The position numbers were made by a program, and so were the translations under genes. From Adiantum capillus-veneris (lineage: Eukaryota > Streptophyta > Polypodiopsida > Polypodiales > Pteridaceae), in assembly GCA_014529385.2 (NCBI GenBank), contig CM043946.1:32880558-32944557 (forward strand): DNA of 64,000 bases, read 5' to 3'. Of this stretch, positions 17,400 through 26,759 are shown one piece after another. The notes beneath the pieces were generated by a model that did no database searches, was not told the DNA's origin, and saw only the letters and a program-made list of their open reading frames with translations. How positions within the stretch are numbered: the first letter of the stretch is position 1; every line of letters starts with the position of its first letter.

Positions 17400-18080
17400 T
17401 AAAAACACAAAGTAGATGTGCTTGCAAGGCACATATGCAACATGTTTGCTATCAACCCTCTAAAAATCCTCACATGAGCATCGAGGGAAATCTGCAAGTG
17501 TGACAACATACGTAACACCTTTCTCCAATGACCCAACTGTACTAACATGAAACACATGTGATACATTCGGGACCACAATTACCTCCCTTACTAATTTGGT
17601 AGCCATAGTTCTTCCTTGTGCAATCCTATCCTGAAAATATCTTGTAAGTTTTGATCTCCATCTAACAAGTTTGCCATCTCTAAATTCTGGACGAAATGAA
17701 CTCGGTGTGCTACCACATGTTCTAACATTGCGGCTACACTCAGCATTTGCATGTGCTCCTTTAAGAACAAACCCATTGTTCAACAACATTTCAACTTCAG
17801 ATGACTGAAGATTAGTGCCCTTAGCCACAACCCAAATCCCAGGTGCAAGTCTTGGAGGACCGACAATCATGTCATCCACATTCCATGTATGAGTGTTACT
17901 ACTATTGTAGAACCATACAAACCCCTCAACAGTGCCTCCCACATTGGATCCTTTTGCAGTATATTTCCACCTGCCCCAGAAGCCTGGTGTAGGACTTCCA
18001 TGTTTCACAAAAGGGGAAATTTCATTAATGAACCTCCCACATCTTGTAGTATGATCTGCAAGAACAACAAAGCATGTCAT
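17400..18080 (-). pseudogene. C-terminal transposase segment with SWIM finger
   Basis: The segment ends with VTLADFPRCSCEDF, then a stop, then YVPCKHIYFVF in the same frame. Together they form C-x-C-x(n)-C-x-H, the SWIM zinc-finger pattern found at the C-terminus of MULE transposases. The stop falls between the two halves of the finger (at 17460), so the finger is split in this copy. Confidence 0.75.
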
Positions 18081-18203
18081 TTTTCTCCGACACTTTTTGT
18101 TCCAACCACATTAGGGGAGCTCTAGAATCCTGCTGCTGTCTACACCTAGGTAGCCCATCTGTCGTGGTGATTGTCACATACTCAGGTTTGTGACTGCCAT
18201 CTT

Positions 18204-18989
18204 CTAGTATTCATGAGGTTCCACCAATATTGATCTAGATCTTTGAACATTCTTTTCCCTCATTGATTCTGTGTTCATCTCAGGACTTGTCATGTGCATC
18301 TCCCTCAAAGAAGAATGAGCTAGGTCTATGAGCCTCTTAGCTGAACCAGTAGCAGCTTGCTGACTCATAAACCTTGCAGCCAAATCTGCCACTATTGGTC
18401 CAATGCATGTATTACTACCTTTAAGGTATGCATTGTATCTAACGCTCTGCAACACAGCAAGAGCCATATCTGTGTAGGTTGCTTCATACAAACCAATATT
18501 GGACTTGTAACCAATAGCTACATACATGCTAGCATGCTTTGCCTCTATGAGATTGGTTCTTGGCACAAAAGCACCTGCTGCTTCTTGACAAACAAATCTT
18601 TCACCCCAATGAGGCACTCTTACATCCCACCAAGACAACCATGTTTCTAATGATGGAATCTCTGACTCAATGGCATGCCCAACATGCCAAAATTTTCTAA
18701 GCTCCTCTTTACAAACATTTGCAGCATTTTCTATGGAGGCATGCATCCACTTTCGGCATTTAAGTTTGTGCTCTCCTTGGTAAGAGGGATGGATACACTT
18801 TGAAGTATTCCTAATCATACTTTGCTCCCAATGGAACACGCATGATCTTTCTTTTTCAGGCATTTTCTTATTTGCACCACCAAAGTAAACCATACAAATA
18901 GTAATCCAATTTGCAGTAGTCTCATCCGCCATGAAACCTCTAAAATCGGGTTCCTCAAATCCCAGATCCATCACCACCTTGTTAAGCAT
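18204..18989 (-). pseudogene. transposase catalytic-core segment
   Basis: 261 residues are open. FMADETTANWITICMVYFG resembles the second catalytic block of MULE DDE transposases, and CVFHWEQSMIRN the H-W pair that follows. HWGERFVCQE and TNLIEAKHASMYVA resemble the region holding the last acidic residue (Glu in TNLIEAKH). Assignment of individual catalytic residues is by pattern only. Confidence 0.65.
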
Positions 18990-19058
18990 TCTCCAAAACT
19001 CAATTTGTGCATGCTTATTTTCAACTGTAAATTCACATATTGCAAAAGTTAAAAGTTC

Positions 19059-19550
19059 TCAAATGTAAGGATCATATACATGTGCTGACATAGTAGGCCA
19101 TCCATCAACTCTATGTACATGGTCAAAGTGCACCCACATATCTTGCAAGTTACCTCCAGGACGCATACGATTCACCAAGTCCACCCCACTACCAGGACCA
19201 ATTGTAGACATCTTGAAAACATGAGGTTGTTTCTGAGCTCCCAACTGGCTTGGGAAAAGAACATTGTGCATGTATGGGTATCGGCTATTGCTCTTTAATT
19301 TCAATATGGACTCAAATCTCATTGAAGTGATACCCTTTTGCTTTTTTGGTTGTTTCCAAACTCTGTTGCACACGAGCTTATTAGAGAGTGGAGTCACTAT
19401 GTCAAGGAACTTGGAAAATTCATCTTCGACCAAGGGAGTATTCTTAGAGGAACTTAGACCCATGAGCCTATCCATTACTATCTCTTTTGTTGTTACTCTC
19501 TCCAATTTTTTGGCTGTAGTCAAAGGATCCAAAGTGGCCCTTGCAAGCAA
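19059..19550 (-). pseudogene. N-terminal/core transposase segment
   Basis: 163 open residues that precede the core in the same gene. MSTIGPGSGVDLVNRMRPGG and WPTMSAHVYDPYI are followed by a stop. The frame then continues as LLTFAICEFTVENKHAQIEFW into the core segment. This arrangement fits the first acidic block of a MULE transposase. Confidence 0.55.
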
Positions 19551-20533
19551 AGATTGGGAAATAACTTGGTCGGTAGCTCTACTTTTTCCCTCAGCCCTAC
19601 TGGATGCTTGTGATAACCAAGATGAATTACACTTCTACTAAGAAACTTCTTTTCAATAGGGATGAAATAATAAATGATTGTAGCACAAGCATTTACACAT
19701 TCTGGCATCTAATGACAATGGACACACACAAGCTTGCCAAATCCTGCTCCAATTAATACCCTTTGTGGTGCTCTTGATAATTGTCCCTTCCATTGACTCT
19801 TGTTTGGAAGCTTTGATCTCAAATGATAACTACAATCAAGATTGACACATCGTAGATGGCCACAACATCTGCTAAATCGCACAACACCTTTGAACAAATC
19901 ACTACTGCAAGTCACATATTCTACCCAAGAATGGCCATCAAAACGTTGCTCCATACCATTCATACTCGAGTTTTCACCTTGTGGAGGTAGCTCAAAAAGC
20001 AATATACCCATCATATTGACATGGGATCTCAGACAACTGCACAATTTTTTGAACTTGACTCAAGGCCACAACAAGGTTAGTTTGCAGTGGCAGTGTTTTA
20101 ATGAAGTCAATGACACTCGCACATAGTAGCCAACAGTCATCTGTTTTTTCTTTGATCACAATTGGTGAGACCTTTGAGCCATCAACATTAAGCAATCAAC
20201 AAGAGGTGACAAGAATCTTGTAGAATTGTCAAACTTCGTGGTCAAGAGTGTAAATTAGGTCACCATCTGGTTCTCTCTGCATTCAAGATGGCCAATATCT
20301 CAAGACATTATAAGGGGACACAGAGAAAAATTATCATTTTGAATATCAAAATTTTGTTTAAGCGTGTCAACTTGGATGTCTTGAAACCGACTGTCAGATA
20401 GAAAAACAACCTTTTGACCTCTCTGGGTTCCATAAATAGTGATGTGTCTGCTCATTGCTTCAGAATAGACAAGAAAAAGCGAGAAAAAATAAAAGATATA
20501 GTGAGATAAAAGAGTATGTAATACTCGCCACAA

Positions 20534-22561
20534 TAATAAGTGTTATTGCATCTAACGTTTTTTCTTGTATTATAAAATTTTACTAATATTGTAGGCGGCG
20601 TTTGCTTTTGTCATGAGCACAATATATAATCTACGGTGATTTTTGTTTAAAGATCATCCTTGGAAATTGAGTAGCTATCAAAGTCTTAATGTGTCATTGG
20701 CGGGATCCCTTTTGTTTTCACAGTCTCCCACAAACTAGGCACAAAGTGGGTATCGAGTCAAGTGAAGGAAAATACTATTTCCCTAGCACATGAAAATTAC
20801 ACTAAAACTTTTCGATATTTTATAATGTTTTTAAAGCATTTTATAGTGTTTATAAGTAGACTCAGCTATTTTCTTATACTAAATGGGAACCATGACCCTG
20901 ATTTTAGTCTAGCCTCATTTGTCCACCCATGTTTGAATCAAGTAGATACTCAAAAATTCAACCTAATCTTTGCATCATCTTCTCCTTCGTTTGCTGCTTT
21001 GACTTCTCCTTCGTTCGCGCTGTGGTAAAACCAAGAGCAGACCAAATTCGTATAAGCTCATATGCATTCTAAGCGGGTAAGACAAATCCAACCTAACGCT
21101 CCTTAGCCAGCCCAATAGCAGTTCCAAGAAAACCTGGTTCGGTGCTGCACGCGGACTGGTTGCAGCACCAAACCAGGTATCACTGGTTTATTTGCACTGC
21201 TCAATAATCAATTGGTTGTTTTTTGTGCTGAGACGTTTGTTGGATGGATTATGCTGTTCTTGCAGGTGTTGCTGCTCTTGCAGGTGGCTACTGATGGAGT
21301 CCTTACTCTAGCGACCGATGCAGGTATGTGTGTGAAGGGGACGATTCTCCACATTCGAGTGTTCTGGGTGCATTTTACTAGCAGTTGACAAAGTTTCAAT
21401 GTTTGCTATACATTAACGCATATTAGTTTTCAATGTAATGTATGCATCATCTTCTCTTGTAGTAAAAACATCGTAGGCAAGAGCCGTCTGATTGGTAAGA
21501 CACTGCCAAACTACTGCTCCTAGGCCAGTGCATTAATGCTTTCAAAATATCCTGGTTGGGTGCTGCAACCAGTCCGCGCCAGCGCAGACTGGTTGCATCA
21601 CCAAACCCTGGCGCGGACTGGTTGCAACACCTAACCAGGATTTTTTGGAAGCGTTATTGTGCAGGCCGAGAAACAGTAGATTGGTAGATTTTTTTCAAAA
21701 ATATTGTTTAGATTGTTGATTCGCAATACTGATTGGTCAATAAGGTATGGTTACAGCACCGAACTATATTCTTTTTCAAAAATATATTTAAGATTGTTTG
21801 TTTCGCTACTGAGTACTGGTCAATAAGGTCAATTTCTATGCCCATGAATCCTGAGACGGTGTTGGGTAAGGGCTATTGATGGGATGGATGGCTTTGTCTG
21901 TTCTTGGGTGCCAACTGTAGGAGTCCTTACTCTTGCGTCTGGGTTCTCCACATTTGGCGGTTCTGGGTGTCATTTTACTTGCAGGTTACAAAGTTGTAAG
22001 GCCTCAATGCCATGCTCAACAACACATATAGGTTTTCCATCTAAAATCTCGAGAAGTGATCTACAGGGTCTTAGTACACATGTGGTCGTGATGATACAGT
22101 TAACAATAGGTGTCCATATTCTAGTTCACAGTTCAATTCATATGGCCACGTATAATCAAATTCTAATTTATGCTTTGGAAATTATTTCTTTGGATGTGTA
22201 AAGTCGATATCACTGGTTTTTATGTGGTTTGAGGGGAATGTTTGAATTTGGACCCAAACTATAATTTGTTTATATGTAGTGAGTGAGCGAAGCCGCGCGG
22301 CAGTTAAACCATCCCAAGCCTTAAAGCATCAGACTTTGGTCGCCTCTTGCTACGTCGACCTGCATTCCTAGCACAAGTAAGCAACGCCTGTTACTTTGCA
22401 CTGCATTACGTATTCCTAAATATATTTGCATAGATTTAATTGTTGAGTTGGTTCACATGGATCATATCAACTCACTTTATTTGATTGTTATTGCAAATTA
22501 AATTTCTATTGTTGCTCCTGGCAGTTGGTTCTACCCTTTCTCGACGTACTACCAGATTGAA
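20534..22561. other. intergenic region between two divergent genes, with repeats
   Basis: AT-rich region between the transposase and the methyltransferase gene. It would hold both promoters. It contains a degenerate tandem duplication with hairpins (listed separately). It also contains a likely 5' untranslated exon of the downstream gene, since GCACAAGTAAGC near 22370-22385 and TCCTGGCAG near 22516-22524 look like a donor and an acceptor. Confidence 0.45.
21075..22030. repeat. degenerate tandem duplication with inverted repeats
   Basis: Two copies of a unit of about 420-540 bp. Matching landmarks are GGTAAGACA at 21077 and 21496, CCTGGTT at 21133 and 21551, GGAGTCCTTACTCT at 21296 and 21921, and TTCTCCACATT at 21344 and 21945. 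A 27-bp motif, GCGGACTGGTTGCAGCACC plus AAACCAGG, recurs in both orientations. It makes an 11-nt-loop hairpin at 21133-21177 (17-bp arms) and a 32-bp inverted repeat at 21551-21582 and 21608-21639. Confidence 0.75.
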
Positions 22562-23039
22562 ATGCCACCTCGTCGATGTCAAACTTCTAAGTACCCCAAA
22601 TTGAATACCATCACTATTTTGTTGTAGCCAATGGGTGTTCCATTTCAAAATGTTGTTATTTGGGGTAATTGCATGATGAAAACTTTTAAAAAACATAGAG
22701 TTTTGACAACTATCCAACTCTAAGAGCAAGTCCGGGACCTTTTTTTAGCAAATCAATTTTTTAATGATAAGAATTTTCATGTCCTTGTAGATGAGGTTTA
22801 ATATTGGTTATTTAAGAATGTTTGCTTCTTGATTTATTGTGTGAAATCAAGAGTTGCCAATTGATGTGTCAAGTATATTCTTGGTTTTAACCTAAACAAA
22901 TACAACTTTATTGAGACTAATGATAGAAGGGTTTGTTTAATCTGTGGTGGCTGAAAATTTGTGTGTAGTCCTACAATTGGGAGATGTTCTTGTTGAAAGG
23001 GTAAAGAGGCTATGCCTCCTGATCCTATATGCAGTGATC

Positions 23040-23465
23040 ATGTGAGCTTTGTGGCAGTCATAGAGGACTTTGTTACAATGATCTTATTGACGATGAGAGC
23101 GAGAGTACCGACATTGGCTTAGGGTCAATGAATGAAGTTGATGCTCAAATAGCTAGACAATACGCCTTTGGAAATTGTTCCATTTCATATTGCCCCTGAA
23201 GTTGGGCTGTCAACTGATGATATGGATGATAGTCATTTGCATATGGATAGAGGAGAGGAAATTCTCAAAACCACAAGGGTTTTTAGTTGTTTTGAGTGTC
23301 CTCTAGTTCCTCTGTGTAGACTCATACCATATGCTCGTGTATGTGGCCTTAGATTGGATGTTTCTGGGTCGAAGGCCGCATTTTCTAGAGAAGGTTACAT
23401 AAAGGAAAAAGGTGCCTTTATAATCTCACTACAAACATGTCACAAGGAACATACATTGGTGATAG
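23040..23465 (+). pseudogene. zinc-binding N-terminal segment of the ParB-methyltransferase gene
   Basis: One frame gives CELCGSHRGLCYNDLIDDE, a C-x2-C cluster with downstream His and Cys that looks like half of a treble-clef or PHD-type finger. A shift near 23155 leads into EIVPFHIAPEVGLSTDDMDD, and then a stretch with FECPLVPLCRLIPYARVCG. The exon ends at a donor GGTAATC near 23465. The exact zinc-finger class cannot be fixed by eye. Confidence 0.5.
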
Positions 23466-23565
23466 GTAATCATTATTGTTTCAAAGTTGTTTTTTGGATT
23501 TACATTTTACTTTTGCTTTAGAATGTTTAATGTAGTTTTGGAGTCTAATTTATTTCTTAAAATAG

Positions 23566-24117
23566 ATGATATTATTGACACATGGGACCCACTATGGAAA
23601 GACATTAATAAAGATTATGAAGAGGAGTTAGCTTTGTAGCCACAACTAGTTGTTGATGGGTAGAATGTTCTACGTGTGGGAAGGCAATCACAGGACAGTA
23701 GCATGGAAAGCTGCAGTTAGAGAAATGTTTTCCAATAGCAGGGAGAAGCATTGTAGGGTCTTGTGTACTATCATCAACCCCACAAAGGTTTCTGAGATAG
23801 CATTACTGACGAGCTTGCAACGCATGAATTTGTGAGTGAGACTATTTTCTTGTTTGTAGATAAACTTTATTTGATTGAAGGTTGACTAACTTACTAGTAT
23901 TTTCATCAGTATGAACACCCATGCTTTAGTTTCTTCTCATCTACGAGATGAGTTGGTAAATTGTGCAAACATTTGCTCTTCGGATCGTGAGGATTACCTT
24001 CGTGCATTGCCGGAGAATGACCAAAAATTGATCAACACTTTGCGCAAGAGAACCACAAAGGGAGAGGAGCCATGGCATCCTCTTACACGAAGATATCTAG
24101 CTAGGCTTCTATTTGAT
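23566..24117 (+). pseudogene. ParB-like N-terminal domain exons
   Basis: Exon 23566-23831 begins after TTAAAATAG and ends before GTGAGT. Exon 23910-24117 begins after TTTCATCAG and ends before GTAAGT. The text LVVDG then MFYVWEGNHRTVAWKAAV matches the ParB signature in which a G-[HN]-[HR]-R motif follows a plvV...dG strand. TIINPTKVSEIALLTSLQRM then matches the ParB helix block ending in lalieNlqR. ParB/Srx-fold domains bind nucleotides and, in phage fusions, accompany DNA methylases. A TAG (23637) and a one-base shift just before the GNHR motif break the frame. Confidence 0.7.
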
Positions 24118-24200
24118 GTAAGTGTGTTTGACATTGAATCTCTCCTTTTTATGCTTTATTTGAAGCTTTCTATTTTGAAAAGTATTAGTTTATTTTGAAG

Positions 24201-25206
24201 GTTCAAATGTCAAAAGAACTACACACTAAGATAGAGAGCAAGAAATCATCGCTTTCTAAAGAGGACTTGAAAAAAGAAGAGACTAAGATCATGAATGATC
24301 TTTATTATAAATATTCAGATTGTGTAGGGAAGGTATATAACTATCTCTTGCTGTTTTCTTTTATACATGGTAAGATGCAATTTTAATTGACTAGTGTTCT
24401 TGTTTGGTAGATTTTAACATTGTTGATCCAAGGTTAGGGAAGGATTGGTTTGATCGTGTGATGAGCCTTCAATGGGGGGAAGATAGTTGGGTCACTCTAG
24501 AGAAACTTAACTTGATTGCTCTACATGATGCTTCCATAAAAAATATAAACTTATGGGTGTCCTTATTAGAGGCAAGCAAGATTACTCGTGCTGCTTATTC
24601 AATTGTGAAAGGAGACCACAAGTTTCGAGGGTGAGCATCTTGTGCAACTTGTTTATGAAAGAACTTGTAAATATTAGTAAGAAGCTTGATTTTTCTTTTG
24701 CATGCTTGATATGAAAGGTGGCAAAAATGAGAGGGAGCTTTGCAAAGGATCTTAGATAAATCTAAGAAACTTATTATTGACTATGTGGATGTGCCTGGAG
24801 GGATTGATATTCCTCCCTCGTGCACCACGGATATGTACTACACCAAAATTGTGGTGGAGGGAAGAAAATTTTTATTCCCTCTAGAGGTGTCTTTGGAAAA
24901 CAAAACGAAGGATATAGAGTTGCAAGCCTTAAACAGGATTGACTATTGTTGCATGGCTTCTCAACGACTAGTTTACAGGTAAATAATGATTTGACTATTT
25001 TTGTATCATAATATGTGCTTCAACTAATGTTACGTATAGATTCTTGTTTGAGTTTAGAAAAATTATTTGTTGGCTTTTGTAGGTACTTTACCCACCTCTT
25101 GATCATGCATCACATTGCTACGATACCTGTGCTTGCACGTTCTTGGACTCACATTGAGAGCGGTGAGGGATGCATGTATCCATCAACCATGCATCAACTC
25201 TCATAG
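24201..25206 (+). pseudogene. middle exons, function unknown
   Basis: Exons about 24201-24332, 24395-24630, 24718-24978 and 25083 onward join in phase at GT/AG borders. The text includes a Lys/Glu-rich helix (SLSKEDLKKEETKIMNDLYY), VDPRLGKDWFDRVMSLQWGE, LPVPGGIDIPP-like and CTTDMYYTKIVVEGRKFLFP. No domain is recognised. Two in-frame stops, TGA at 24728 and TAG at 25204, interrupt otherwise coherent protein. Confidence 0.55.
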
Positions 25207-25629
25207 TGGGAGCTTGAGCGTTGCCCTTGGTGGATCAGCTTGGATAAAGGCCATGTCCTTGCTAGAGAGAGAATTGCATAATGTGCAGTTTAGAGGATCC
25301 GCATCTACGGATCCTCCACTGCCCAAATCCATAGATGTTGGAGATCCATCTTCTCATCCTCTGCCATCTCGTCCACCTGTTCAAACTTGCAAGTGTGGAG
25401 TCATTCTCACTTTCTTTGTGTCCTAAACTTTGCTAATTTTAGAAATGTTTATTATTTTGATACTTATTTCTAAATTTTGGATAAGGATCAGAACGCATCT
25501 GCTACTGCAGACCATGTTATTGATGATCTATCATCTATATTGGGTAAAATCTTGTTTTATTTGGGAGTCTTGTTGTTGCAGCTCTATATATTACTCATAT
25601 TTATGTAGATAATGTGTCTGTTCTTGTAG

Positions 25630-26759
25630 TGAGTGGGGGCACACAGAGATTGCGATGTGCCCTACAATTTGTGTATGCACCTTGCCTCTTCGGCCTATTG
25701 TGCAGAATGGTTGCAGTGATACTAGGTGTGTTGCTTTGCTTGGTGACTATGTTGCGATTGCTGGGGATTTTTGTAGTGGTGTGCAGTCTAGATCATGGAA
25801 ACCTATACATGAGCATATGACTAGAGTTCGATATTTAGAGATTACATATCGGGGGAGTGGTAGATCAGTGCCATCAGCAACTGACTTTATCTTTGTTGAC
25901 TTGCCTTTTGGAGGCTTTCTACACTCACCATCACCTCAACCTTCATGGGATACATGTACACAGCCATTTGAGCCATAGTACCTTGGCAAACTCGGGGTGG
26001 CTACTTGTGATGGCACCTCTTGCAAGTAAAAAAAAAGGTCATAGATATTGATATTGTCATTAACATGTTTAATTTTAATCAGATGGCTTTTGTCCTTGTA
26101 GGAGACACAATCTTTTGGGTTGAGCGATTTGGTAAGGCATCGGAGTTGATTATTCATTGATGTGTGGTGGTTTTGCATCATGCACCTTATGTATATGTAG
26201 ATCATACGGCGACAAGAGGTGATCTCTCTATTTATAATTTCATGGTAAGCAAAGCAAGAATGTGCAGTTTTTAAAATTGATTTTTTGTTTCCTTGTAGTG
26301 CGACATTTCTATTATGTTCTTGATCCACAGACACGGACCACACCCACCACTTTACATTGCAAAGAGTGCTTCTTTCTTTCATGCACTAGGGATGAGTGCC
26401 ATGGATAGCACTATGCGCCAGTATTTGCCAGATTCAGGTTGAGTCCTTATGGATTTTGGATTGCCATGGAGAGGGTCTGCACAGAAGAGCCATACTTTTG
26501 TGGCATGTTTTATTGAGTTGTTGTGTCGTCCTAGGGGGTTATGCCTTGAGTTTGGATGTGGGACGACTCCTGTTTTGACAGGTTGTTTAGTCTCTGGTCG
26601 TGCATGTGCATCTCTAGATTTTGATGAGGCACTTGTTTCTGCTTGCTTGCAACCCTTGCTTCGACCAAGGAAGAGAGGGAGAGAGGATGCAACCACATCC
26701 ATAGATGTGGTGAACGACGTAGATCGACCCGTGGGTGAGAATCCTTTTGATGATTTGTG
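25630..26759 (+). pseudogene. DNA methyltransferase domain, motif IV then motif I
   Basis: The exon after TGTTCTTGTAG at 25629 encodes TDFIFVDLPFGGF, which fits motif IV (DPPY/DPPF) of amino-methyltransferases with Pro-Pro changed to Leu-Pro. Later exons follow at about 26083-26250 and 26300-26440. The last exon encodes LCLEFGCGTTPVLTGCLVSG then RACASLDFDEALV, which fits the SAM-binding motif I (VLDPFaGSGTT...GR.~iGiE.d) expected at the C-terminal end of the permuted class. The protein ends at TGA 26757-26759. Substrate (N6-adenine or N4-cytosine) cannot be told. The changed DPPY suggests altered or lost activity. Confidence 0.65.

Larger units (their letters stand above)
17345..20533 (-). 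pseudogene. MULE-like transposase with SWIM zinc finger, broken
   Basis: Read on the minus strand through several stops and shifts, this is one transposase of roughly 900 residues. The N-terminal part (20533-19709) has a Cys-rich segment (CCGHLRCVNLDC and VCVHCH). The middle (19550-18204) has the MULE-type core, with a WPTMSAHVYDPYI block then a MADETTANWITICMVYFGGA block with a catalytic-type Asp and a VFHWEQSM block. The C-terminal part (18080-17400) ends in a SWIM finger. Such enzymes cut and paste Mutator-like elements in the nucleus. In-frame stops lie at about 19059, 18204 and 17460. No introns are needed to explain the order. It lies head-to-head with the methyltransferase gene at 22562. 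Confidence 0.72.
22562..26759 (+). pseudogene. ParB-like domain plus DNA methyltransferase gene, spliced and damaged
   Basis: A multi-exon gene reads along the plus strand, with introns bounded by GT...AG. The likely start is ATG at 22562 (MPPRRCQTSK) after a 5' intron. In order I see a Cys/His-rich zinc-binding segment (about 23040-23110), a ParB/sulfiredoxin-type domain (23566-23831 and on), a middle region of unknown function, and a DNA methyltransferase with motif IV before motif I, the permuted order of the bacterial N6/N4 family. Lesions are TAG at 23637, a shift near 23660, TGA at 24728 and TAG at 25204, with further shifts near 23155 and 25260. The protein fusion ParB-methyltransferase is known from phages and bacterial mobile elements; here it carries spliceosomal-type introns, so it is eukaryotic. 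Most likely transposon cargo or a laterally acquired gene now decaying. Confidence 0.68.

Noticed and set aside
21133-21639. Hairpin repeats as a CRISPR array
   Set aside because: The motif occurs in both orientations at irregular spacing, without uniform spacers, in a plant-like sequence.
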